A model generated the notes under the pieces. It was given only the letters and a program-made list of their open reading frames with translations, was not told the DNA's origin and searched no databases. Shown one piece after another: positions 1 to 7,863 of a stretch of 64,000 nt of DNA (position 1 is the first letter of the stretch; each line of letters begins with the position of its first letter). Made by a program: the position numbers and the translations under genes. Origin of the DNA: G963667145 sp963667145 (GTDB lineage: Bacteria; Cloacimonadota; Cloacimonadia; G963667145); the NCBI GenBank assembly GCA_963667145.1, contig OY762943.1, forward strand, positions 496,001 to 560,000, read 5' to 3'.

Positions 1-351
1 TACAGAATTTGCTTTAGAATTTTGAAAACTCGGAATACTAAAACCATCTTTAGAATCTTGTTCACCTAATAAGAGTTGATTGTTTTTTATCAAATAATAA
101 TATATAATTGTATCTATTTTTACTTTTTTAGTAGTTTCATCATAAGTAAAAGCCTTATTAAAATAACTTTCTGAAGAATTCCCATAAGTAACACGACTAA
201 CCAAATTCCCTTTAAAAGTATATTCTCCAAGTAAAACTCTCCAACTCCCTTCAAACGGCGTATTATTGCTATCTCCATCACTACCATTATCAAAAATACC
301 ACACGAACACATTAAAAATGAAACCACAAACAAATAAACAATCTTCTTCAT
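1..351 (-). CDS. Putative lipoprotein, C-terminus cut by window edge
   Basis: The first 117 codons of a reading frame that runs off the left edge. It starts with a short basic N-terminus, a hydrophobic stretch and a cysteine-containing lipobox-like end (LMCSCG), followed by a flexible Asp/Ser/Asn/Gly-rich linker, as in an exported lipoprotein. A CAGGAG ribosome site lies 8 nt before the ATG at 351. The rest is rich in Tyr, Lys and Thr with no recognised domain. It lies 20 bp downstream of the transketolase gene on the same strand and may be cotranscribed with it. Function unknown. Confidence 0.7.
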   Translation of the reverse strand, partial: MKKIVYLFVVSFLMCSCGIFDNGSDGDSNNTPFEGSWRVLLGEYTFKGNLVSRVTYGNSSESYFNKAFTYDETTKKVKIDTIIYYYLIKNNQLLLGEQDSKDGFSIPSFQNSKANSV

Positions 352-371
352 TTTTTTTCTCCTGATTTCTT

Positions 372-2309
372 CTATTTCAAAAGATTTCTAACTTTATCAG
401 CTATGAACTCTGCTGTCAAGCCGTAGTGCTTCATCAGTTCCCACGGAGCAGCCGACTGACCAAAACTGTCTTCCACGCCTATCATCCCAAATTTCGCCTT
501 GCATCCCATTTCCAAAAGATGCCCTGCTACTATATTACCAAATCCACCTTTTTGGTGCTCCTCAGCTGTCACCACAACTTTGGTTTTATCGCAGATTTTC
601 TCCAACGCCTTTGTGTCAAACGGCTTGATGCTGGAATAGTTGAGAACAATCGCATTCAGTCCGAACTCGCTATGCAATATCCAAGCGGCTCTGAGAGCTT
701 CTGGCACCATTATCCCCAGAGCAACCAAGCAAACATCAACATTCTCCAAATCAGCTTGGTCGGCAAATTCGCAAGAGAATGCATCCGTAAAGTTGTCGGC
801 TTCTCCCAAAAATTTATACAGCGTTGCTCTGCCTACCTCGAACGGAGTGCTTTCGTCAGTCACGGATGGCGTATCCACTCGCCCGTAGCGAATGTAAACA
901 GGTCCTTCGATTTCGATTGCTGTCTCTGTCGCTTTGGCTGTTTGATGATAGTCAGCTGGTGTCAAAAATGTAATTCCTGGCAAATATCCGATGATTCCCA
1001 AATCTTCCAACGCCTGATGGGTAGCACCATCTTCGCCCACGGTAATTCCAGAATGTGAAGCCGCAATCTTGGCGTTCATTCCGCCGTAAGCAATGGAAGT
1101 GTGCAATTGGTCGTAGGCTCTGCCAGAGGTGAACATACCAAAGCTACTGTAAAACGGAATGTCTCCGTCTTTGCTCATGCCCGCAGCAACGGAAGTTCCG
1201 CTCTGCTCAGCGATGCCCATAGAGAAAAATCTTTTCTCTCTGTCTTTGCGATTTTTGGTGAATTGGTCAATTTTCACAGAACCTGACAAATCCGACCCGA
1301 TGGTACAAACTTTCTCGTTCTTGGTCTCAGCCAAAGCCTTGCCAAATCCTGCACGCGTCGCCTTCATCTCCACCTTCATCACATCTTGCTCATTCCACCA
1401 ATAGTTGCGACTGAATTTGGGCATCTTGTCGTTAAGTTTGGCAAGCACGTCTTGTTGAAAATCAGCAGAAACTTTAAGCATCTTTTCCACTCCAATTCCC
1501 TCTGAGCCAATTTCAGCCAAAGCCTTATCCAACTCCTCTCTATTCGGAGTTTTGCCATGCCATCCAGCTTGATTTTCCATAAAGCTCACGCCTTTGCCTT
1601 TAACAGTTTTGGCGATGATAACCGACGGCTTCCCCTTTACAGCCAAAGCCTTGTCATAAGCCTCCAGCACTTCGTCTATGTCGTGTCCATCACACTCAAA
1701 AACTTCCCAACCGAAAGCTTTGTATTTTGCCGACAAATCTCCCAAACTCATAACCTCGTCCACTTCGCCATCGATTTGCAAGCCATTTTTGTCGACTATG
1801 CCAATCAAGTTGTCCAATTTATGATGACTGGCAGCCATCACAGCTTCCCAAATCTGCCCTTCTTGTTGTTCTCCATCACCCATCAAGCAGAAAATTTTAC
1901 GCTCTTTGTCGTTCATCTTGGCAGCACACGCATCTCCAACAGCTACAGACAAACCTTGTCCAAGAGAACCACAAGACAGCTCCACACCAGGCACTTTGTG
2001 ACAGTCGGGATGCCCCTGAAAAGGACTGCCCAATTTCCGCAAAGTAGCCACTTCGCTCATCGGGAAATATCCGAGTTCCGCCAAAATCACATACCACAGA
2101 GGTGCTTTGTGACCTGCAGAAAGATAAAATCTGTCCCTATTCGCCCAATCGGGATTTTTCGGATTGTGTTTCATTTTGGCATACGCCCCGAGCATCAATT
2201 CCACTCCAGACAAACTTCCACCACTATGCCCAGAACCTGAACAATGTAAAGCAATAAGAATGTTCGCTCTAATATCTTTGGCTACTTCAACTAAACTTTT
2301 TTCTTGCAT
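372..2309 (-). CDS. tkt: Transketolase
   Basis: A 645-residue transketolase with both halves in one chain. It moves two-carbon ketol units between sugar phosphates in the non-oxidative pentose phosphate pathway, using thiamine diphosphate. Visible signatures: the N-terminal GHSGG region, the diphosphate-binding GDGEQQEGQIWEA motif near residue 150, a pyrimidine-binding middle domain and a C-terminal transketolase domain. The ATG at 2309 is chosen because GGAG lies about 10 nt upstream; a GTG five codons earlier is possible. It is divergent from the PAP2 gene across about 100 bp. The family is certain from overall similarity. Confidence 0.95.
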   Translation of the reverse strand: MQEKSLVEVAKDIRANILIALHCSGSGHSGGSLSGVELMLGAYAKMKHNPKNPDWANRDRFYLSAGHKAPLWYVILAELGYFPMSEVATLRKLGSPFQGHPDCHKVPGVELSCGSLGQGLSVAVGDACAAKMNDKERKIFCLMGDGEQQEGQIWEAVMAASHHKLDNLIGIVDKNGLQIDGEVDEVMSLGDLSAKYKAFGWEVFECDGHDIDEVLEAYDKALAVKGKPSVIIAKTVKGKGVSFMENQAGWHGKTPNREELDKALAEIGSEGIGVEKMLKVSADFQQDVLAKLNDKMPKFSRNYWWNEQDVMKVEMKATRAGFGKALAETKNEKVCTIGSDLSGSVKIDQFTKNRKDREKRFFSMGIAEQSGTSVAAGMSKDGDIPFYSSFGMFTSGRAYDQLHTSIAYGGMNAKIAASHSGITVGEDGATHQALEDLGIIGYLPGITFLTPADYHQTAKATETAIEIEGPVYIRYGRVDTPSVTDESTPFEVGRATLYKFLGEADNFTDAFSCEFADQADLENVDVCLVALGIMVPEALRAAWILHSEFGLNAIVLNYSSIKPFDTKALEKICDKTKVVVTAEEHQKGGFGNIVAGHLLEMGCKAKFGMIGVEDSFGQSAAPWELMKHYGLTAEFIADKVRNLLK

Positions 2310-2409
2310 AATTTGGTTCTCCACTATTTTTTGAATAAAATCTTAATTTTAGATAATCCTCCAACGACAAGGATTGTTATCACTTTGATAAAGATTTGAA
2401 GGAGATTTT

Positions 2410-3075
2410 TTGTCAAAAAGAAATTTGATAATTATTTTTATACTTTTAGTAGGGACTGTAATTGCTTGGATAACTCCCATCGATTTGGCTGTCAGCAACT
2501 ATTTTTTTGATAACGGATGGATTCACCAAAACGAATTTCCGTGGCCGATAATCAAAGATTGGGGTGTATGGCCTCCTAACTCTCTCGGAATTTTTGCTTT
2601 ATTGGTGCTAATAATCGGCTTCTTCAAAAAAGCTTTTGTCAAATTCCGTGGACAATGTTTATTTTTGGTTGTTGTGATTTTGATAGGTCCTGGGCTCATC
2701 GTTAATTCCATCTTCAAAGAAAATTACGGAAGACCAAGACCACGACAAATCCAGCAATTCAACGGCGAAAAGCAGTTCAAAAAAGCGTGGGTATATTCCG
2801 ACCAAAACGGGCACTCATTCCCCTCAGGTCACTCATCTATTGCATTTTACTTCATCAGTCTGTACTACGTTTTGAAGAGAAATAGAAAGAAAATCGCTAA
2901 CTGGTGTTTTTTCGGCGGAATTGCCTACGGCATCTTGATGAGTTTCACGAGGATAATTCAAGGAGCGCATTTTTTCAGCGATTGTTTGTGGGCTTTCGGC
3001 TTCGTTTGGCTGACCTGCGAATTAGCGGACAAGTGGATTTTGAACAATCCAAAATTAAATATAGGAAGGCAGTAA
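2410..3075 (+). CDS. PAP2-family membrane phosphatase
   Basis: A 221-residue membrane protein with about six hydrophobic segments and the three-part PAP2 signature: KENYGRPRP (motif 1), PSGHSS (motif 2) and a TR-x5-H-x3-D version of motif 3. Such proteins remove phosphate from membrane lipids, for example undecaprenyl diphosphate, phosphatidylglycerol phosphate or lipid A, at the outer face of the inner membrane; the substrate cannot be told from sequence. It starts with TTG preceded by AAGGAG at ideal spacing. The stop codon directly abuts the aroC start, so PAP2, aroC and the HPP gene form a tight operon. Confidence 0.88.
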   Translation: MSKRNLIIIFILLVGTVIAWITPIDLAVSNYFFDNGWIHQNEFPWPIIKDWGVWPPNSLGIFALLVLIIGFFKKAFVKFRGQCLFLVVVILIGPGLIVNSIFKENYGRPRPRQIQQFNGEKQFKKAWVYSDQNGHSFPSGHSSIAFYFISLYYVLKRNRKKIANWCFFGGIAYGILMSFTRIIQGAHFFSDCLWAFGFVWLTCELADKWILNNPKLNIGRQ

Positions 3076-4074
3076 ATGAACCAATTCGGACAAAACTTTC
3101 GACTTAGCATTTTCGGGCGTTCACACAGTCAATTTGTCGGAATAACAATAGATGGCGTGCCTGCTGGCATTCCTCTGTGTGCAGAAGATTTTAGCAAAGA
3201 TTTGGACAGACGCAAAAGTGGAAAAATCGGGACTACGCCGAGAGTAGAAGCCGATGAACCGCAGATAGTTTGCGGAACACACAACGGCTTTACCAGTGGC
3301 GACCCGCTCACTATTCTCTTTGCAAATAATAACACCAAGAGCAAAGATTACAGCAACTTGGTTCATCATCCTCGTCCATCTCACGCCGATTTTGTGGCAA
3401 GCAAGAAATTTAACGGCTTCAACGACCCGTCTGGTGGAGGACATTTTTCGGGCAGGCTCACGCTGTGTTTGGTTTCAGCAGGAGTAGTTGCCAAGAAAAT
3501 TGCCAAAAACATTAAATTCAAAAGCAAAATCGTTTCTATCGGCGGATACACAGAACCAGCTGAAATCGAAAAAGCTATAGCAGATGCTCAGCAATCTCAC
3601 GATTCTCTCGGAGGAACTGTGGAAACCACCATCAACGGAGTACCTGTTGGCTTAGGAGAGCCTTTTTTTGGGTCGTTGGAATCCAACATCGCTCATTTGG
3701 CTTTTTCCATACCTGCACTGAAATCCATCGAATTTGGAGCAGGAAGTCAAGTCAGCCAAAGCAAAGGCAGTGACAACAACGACAAAATCGTCGGTGAAGA
3801 CGGCAAAACTCTCTCCAACAACGACGGAGGAATTGTGGGCGGAATCAGCAACGGAAATCCAATTGTCTTCCGTTGCCACTTCAAACCGACACCGTCGATT
3901 GGGCAACCGCAAAACACATTCAATTTTGAGAAAAAACAGGTTGAACCCTTGCAAATCGTGGGCAGACATGATGCTTGCTTAACTTTGAGAGCCGCTGTCG
4001 TTGTGGAGTCTGTCGCAGCCATCGCCATTGCGGAAGCAATTTTATTCGCAAACTCAACCAGCCAAAAAGCATAA
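3076..4074 (+). CDS. aroC: Chorismate synthase (divergent)
   Basis: A 332-residue chorismate synthase, the last shikimate-pathway enzyme, which converts EPSP to chorismate with reduced flavin. The order of conserved blocks is right: IDGVPAGIP near the N-terminus, DLDRR, RPSHADF around residue 100, and a GGG-x-x-S-x-R block. The usual first signature GESHG reads GRSHS, the RET triplet reads RLT, and the protein is shorter than the 350-360 residues typical of the family. Both histidines used in catalysis are kept, so activity is likely. It begins immediately after the PAP2 stop and abuts the HPP gene. Confidence 0.93.
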   Translation: MNQFGQNFRLSIFGRSHSQFVGITIDGVPAGIPLCAEDFSKDLDRRKSGKIGTTPRVEADEPQIVCGTHNGFTSGDPLTILFANNNTKSKDYSNLVHHPRPSHADFVASKKFNGFNDPSGGGHFSGRLTLCLVSAGVVAKKIAKNIKFKSKIVSIGGYTEPAEIEKAIADAQQSHDSLGGTVETTINGVPVGLGEPFFGSLESNIAHLAFSIPALKSIEFGAGSQVSQSKGSDNNDKIVGEDGKTLSNNDGGIVGGISNGNPIVFRCHFKPTPSIGQPQNTFNFEKKQVEPLQIVGRHDACLTLRAAVVVESVAAIAIAEAILFANSTSQKA

Positions 4075-4548
4075 ATGATTTTCAATTTCAACGAATTTAA
4101 ACACAACTGGCGAGCCTACATCATTCAATCTCTTTTGGCGACACTAACCATTTTCTTTGTGTTGATTTACCTGGAGATGCAACACATCATCGTGGTCGCC
4201 TCAATAGGAGCCAGCACCTTCATCGCCTTCGCCATGCCAAAATCTATTCCCGCACAGCCTCGGAACATAATCGGAGGTCAACTCCTTTGCATTTTAATAG
4301 GCGTTTCCTTCCACAAATTCATCCCTCAGAACGAGATACTGCTATCTTTAGTCACGGCTGGCTCAGTGGGACTTGCCATTTTCTTGATGGTCGTTTTGGA
4401 CTTCGAGCATCCACCTGCAACAGCCACCACCTTGGGAATTGTGCTTGACGGAATAAATTTGAAAGTGGCAATCGTGTTTGCCTGTAGCATCATCTTCTTG
4501 TCGCTAATACACAAAATGTTCGAGAAATTTCTCAGAGATTTAGTCTAA
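4075..4548 (+). CDS. HPP-family integral membrane protein
   Basis: A 157-residue protein with four to five transmembrane segments and the family's EHPPA motif near residue 113, followed by TATTLG. HPP proteins are poorly characterised membrane proteins; some have been linked to nitrite transport in plastids. It starts directly after the aroC stop codon with no spacer, which implies translational coupling. Its 3' end overlaps the end of the convergent SpoIIAA/TetR gene by 9 bp. Confidence 0.85.
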   Translation: MIFNFNEFKHNWRAYIIQSLLATLTIFFVLIYLEMQHIIVVASIGASTFIAFAMPKSIPAQPRNIIGGQLLCILIGVSFHKFIPQNEILLSLVTAGSVGLAIFLMVVLDFEHPPATATTLGIVLDGINLKVAIVFACSIIFLSLIHKMFEKFLRDLV

Positions 4549-5514
4549 AACTTTTATCAACTGCCAAAACGCCAAAAACGACTTTTTGACCTCAGCCCCA
4601 AACTCTTTTTTTTCGGAAAGCAAAGCCACACTCGGCATGCCTTTCATTGCAGAGAAAAGCAACACCAATATGTCATCAACAAGAAAATCTTTGCGGATTT
4701 GCCCATCAATCTGCCCTTGTTCCAACCGCTTTTTCATAGTCGAATAAAAAGATTCCTTGATGCGAATCGTTGCGTTTTTAATTCGCTTGCTGGTCAAAAT
4801 TCCCAAGTTCAGAATTTGCTGATAGTTCACCACCACAGAGTCAAAGTTCGTTCCTTCCATCAGCAGAAGTTGACCTTCCAGATTGTTCGCCATTCCAAAG
4901 CAGTTTTGCAGAAAATGATAGCTGTCCTTACTGTCCTCATCCACCTGCTTCAACAACTCTTCCCAACTCTGCAACATATTGATAACACAAGCCACAAAAA
5001 TCGACTTTTTACTAGTGAAATGATGATAAAATCCGCCCTTGGTCAATCCAGCTCGCTTGGCAATTTTGTTTATCGTAGTGTCATAATAGCCAAACTTAAG
5101 AAAGCATTTCACACCCGCAGAAATTAGCTTCTCTTTCGGACTCTTCAGAAATAGCCAAGCCTTATTCATATGCTTCACGTCAAAGTACTTCTCAATCATC
5201 GTTTTAGACTGGTCTTTGAAAACCATCTTATCCAGCTTGAACATCACTCGCTTCACCTGAGAATTGCCCACAAGAGCAATGTTACGAAATCTCTTTCTAT
5301 TCTTGAAAGCATAAACAGCCTCTTTCAGAAGAAGTTGCATCGATTTTTTGTCCAGAGAAAGTTTGTCGATTTTTATCAAAATATTGATTTTCTTGGCACC
5401 CATCTTGATTTTTTGCTCAAACAAAAATTCAACGGTTTCCATATCTTCGTGGGTATAAGAGCCTATCACCTCAAAGGCGAGAGAAGTTTTGTCATTTTTC
5501 AAAACGTTTAACAT
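4540..5514 (-). CDS. SpoIIAA/STAS-like domain fused to TetR regulator
   Basis: A 324-residue protein in two parts. Residues about 1-120 match the small SpoIIAA-like (STAS/SEC14) fold: alternating beta and alpha segments, an AFEVIG start, a RNIALVG core strand and a conserved YFD near the end. Residues about 125-175 are a TetR DNA-binding domain with the typical KRAGLTKGGFYHHF recognition helix, followed by a helical ligand-binding or dimer domain. The ATG at 5514 is preferred because GAGGAAG lies 7 nt upstream; a TTG five codons earlier lacks a site. It follows priA by 15 bp. Each domain is common alone; the fusion is unusual. Its signal and target genes are unknown. Confidence 0.82.
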   Translation of the reverse strand: MLNVLKNDKTSLAFEVIGSYTHEDMETVEFLFEQKIKMGAKKINILIKIDKLSLDKKSMQLLLKEAVYAFKNRKRFRNIALVGNSQVKRVMFKLDKMVFKDQSKTMIEKYFDVKHMNKAWLFLKSPKEKLISAGVKCFLKFGYYDTTINKIAKRAGLTKGGFYHHFTSKKSIFVACVINMLQSWEELLKQVDEDSKDSYHFLQNCFGMANNLEGQLLLMEGTNFDSVVVNYQQILNLGILTSKRIKNATIRIKESFYSTMKKRLEQGQIDGQIRKDFLVDDILVLLFSAMKGMPSVALLSEKKEFGAEVKKSFLAFWQLIKVLD

Positions 5515-5529
5515 AATTTTCTTCCTCAA

Positions 5530-7863
5530 TCAAAATAAACTGTAAGGGTCAACATCCACATTGAGCCTGATGCCGTACAAAGGCGTTAAATTCAGCTTCA
5601 CGAATTTAACAACCCAATTGACCTCTTTGGTGCTTATCGCTTTCACCACCACATGATACCTAAAACGCTTTTTCAGGCGAAAAACAGGAGCTGGAGTTGG
5701 TCCCAAAATCTTAATTTTACTCTCCAAAAAGTCGAACAATTTTTTGTTTTTTTGCAAAAACTTTTCCAGCTTTGCGTCGTCTATTGATGAAAAAACGAAC
5801 CTTACCATCTTGGAATACGGTGGATAGTCCAACATCTTTCTGACTTCAAGTGATTTTTCGGCAAAATCCTCAAACTCGCCAGATTTCACCATCTGCAAAC
5901 ACAAATCTTCGGGGTTATACGTTTGCAATAGAAAAGTTCCCTCTTTTTCTCCTCTGCCCGTTCTGCCAGCAACCTGCGTCAGCAAAGCAAAATTCCTCTC
6001 ACCAGCCATAAAATCTGGCATATTCAATAAATCGTCCGCCCGCAAAACAACAGCCAAAGTGATGTTGGGAAAATCCCAGCCTTTGGCAACAATCTGCGTT
6101 CCCAGAATGATGTCAACCTCGCCTTTTTCTATCTTCTCCATATTCGCCTTGTGCTTGGCAAAAGAGCTCGCCGTGTCACTATCTACACGCAAAATCTTGG
6201 CTTGAGAAAAAAATCTGCTCAACATCTCCTCAATCTTCTGCGTACCTGTGCCACCTTTCATAAATCCATAATTTCCACACACAGGGCACTTCTTGGGAAT
6301 TTCCCGAGTGAACCCGCAATAATGACACCTCAAAGCATTGTCACTACTGTGATAACTGAGCGAAATGTGGCAATGTGGACACTGCACCAACTCTCCGCAA
6401 TCGCGACATTGCAGATACGAGCTGTGTCCTCTGCGATTTTGCAAAATAATCGTTTGCTCTTTTCTGGACAATCTATCCAACACCAATTGCTTGAACCGCT
6501 CAGTGAACAAAGATTTTTCTTCCTTCAAATCTAAGATTTCAACAGTTGGAAAAGTTGCTTTAAATGGTCGATTATTCAGGCGAAGCAAATTGTGTTTTCC
6601 CAAAGCTGTGTTTTCCCACGAAGCAAAAGACGGAGTCGCAGAACCCAAAATCACCACAGCGTTGTTGCCCTTCGCCCTCACGAGAGCCAAATCACGAGCG
6701 TTGTAGAAAGGTGCATTATCCTGCTTAAAAGTCTGCTCATGCTCCTCGTCCACGATTATCAAGCCAAGATTTTGTACTGGTGCAAAAATAGCCGAGCGAA
6801 CACCAAGAACAATTTGTGCAGTTTTCGCCCTCTTCCACTGCAAATACCTCTCGACACCTGCAAGTCCACTGTGCAAAATCGCTATTTTCTCTTTCGGGAA
6901 CGCCCTGCCAACTCGCTGAAGCATCATGGGTGTTAGCGAAATCTCTGGCAACAAAAAAAGAACTGTTTTGCCAAGTCGCAAGCAATCACTCATCGCCTTG
7001 AAATAGACTTCCGTTTTCCCTGTTCCAGTTTTCCCAAATAGCAGAAATGAAGAAAATATCTCTTTTTCTATAACTTCCTTGATTTGCAAATAAGCCTCTG
7101 TTTGCTCATCAGTTAAGTCAATTTCGGAAACTATTTTGTCCTGTGGCTCCAATATCTCGCTAAATTTGTTCCGCAACTCTCTACCAATAATTTTCTTCTC
7201 CTCAAGACCTCGAATTACAGAATACGAAAATTTTTTGCTGATAACAGACAGAGGGATTGCATCATCACAATCTGCCAACAAATTGAAAAGCTCTCGCTGT
7301 TTAAAGCCAAGCTTTGTCGTGCCAATCTCGGAACAAATAAGCTTTATATAATTCTCTTTCCCTTTCAAAGATTCCGTAGAGTTAGTCCGCAAAATCCGCA
7401 AGAAACCACCAGTTTCCAACTCTTCCAATTTTTTAAAAAATCCAGCTTTGTTGTATTTCTTCCGCAGTTCGTCAACACTAATATCGCCACTTTCGGGCAA
7501 AATCTTCAGCAAATCGTCATCACTCTTGTTACACAATTTCACAACTTTCTGACTCACCTCAATTCGTGCACCTCTGTCCAAAACCGCAAATAACGCCATT
7601 CCAAGCGGATAATGATAGTACCGCGACACCCAGTCCGCCAAAGAATACAACTCCTCGTTTATTATCGGCTCATCGTCCAAAATCTCTACGATTTGCTCGC
7701 ACGTAAAATCTTCAGGCTTCTGCACCTCTTCTCCAACTATCGCCGTCGTTAGCTTCCTCCGAAGTTTGACCAAAACCCTGACGAGAGGCTTCACTTCAAC
7801 ATCACTGCAATAAATCAGCCCGTCTTCCAAATTCTGAGCAAAATACAATTTGTAATAATTCAT
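5530..7863 (-). CDS. priA: Primosomal protein N', replication-restart helicase PriA
   Basis: A 777-residue PriA, which recognises stalled or recombined forks and reloads the replicative helicase. Visible parts: an N-terminal DNA-binding domain, Walker A GKTGTGKTE near residue 280, a DEEH Walker B box near 372, and a zinc-binding insert with eight cysteines in four CxxC pairs around residues 485-530. It is slightly longer than the E. coli protein (732). The ATG at 7863 overlaps the stop of the upstream gene (ATGA), a sign of coupled translation; an upstream GTG is less likely. Confidence 0.96.
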   Translation of the reverse strand: MNYYKLYFAQNLEDGLIYCSDVEVKPLVRVLVKLRRKLTTAIVGEEVQKPEDFTCEQIVEILDDEPIINEELYSLADWVSRYYHYPLGMALFAVLDRGARIEVSQKVVKLCNKSDDDLLKILPESGDISVDELRKKYNKAGFFKKLEELETGGFLRILRTNSTESLKGKENYIKLICSEIGTTKLGFKQRELFNLLADCDDAIPLSVISKKFSYSVIRGLEEKKIIGRELRNKFSEILEPQDKIVSEIDLTDEQTEAYLQIKEVIEKEIFSSFLLFGKTGTGKTEVYFKAMSDCLRLGKTVLFLLPEISLTPMMLQRVGRAFPKEKIAILHSGLAGVERYLQWKRAKTAQIVLGVRSAIFAPVQNLGLIIVDEEHEQTFKQDNAPFYNARDLALVRAKGNNAVVILGSATPSFASWENTALGKHNLLRLNNRPFKATFPTVEILDLKEEKSLFTERFKQLVLDRLSRKEQTIILQNRRGHSSYLQCRDCGELVQCPHCHISLSYHSSDNALRCHYCGFTREIPKKCPVCGNYGFMKGGTGTQKIEEMLSRFFSQAKILRVDSDTASSFAKHKANMEKIEKGEVDIILGTQIVAKGWDFPNITLAVVLRADDLLNMPDFMAGERNFALLTQVAGRTGRGEKEGTFLLQTYNPEDLCLQMVKSGEFEDFAEKSLEVRKMLDYPPYSKMVRFVFSSIDDAKLEKFLQKNKKLFDFLESKIKILGPTPAPVFRLKKRFRYHVVVKAISTKEVNWVVKFVKLNLTPLYGIRLNVDVDPYSLF

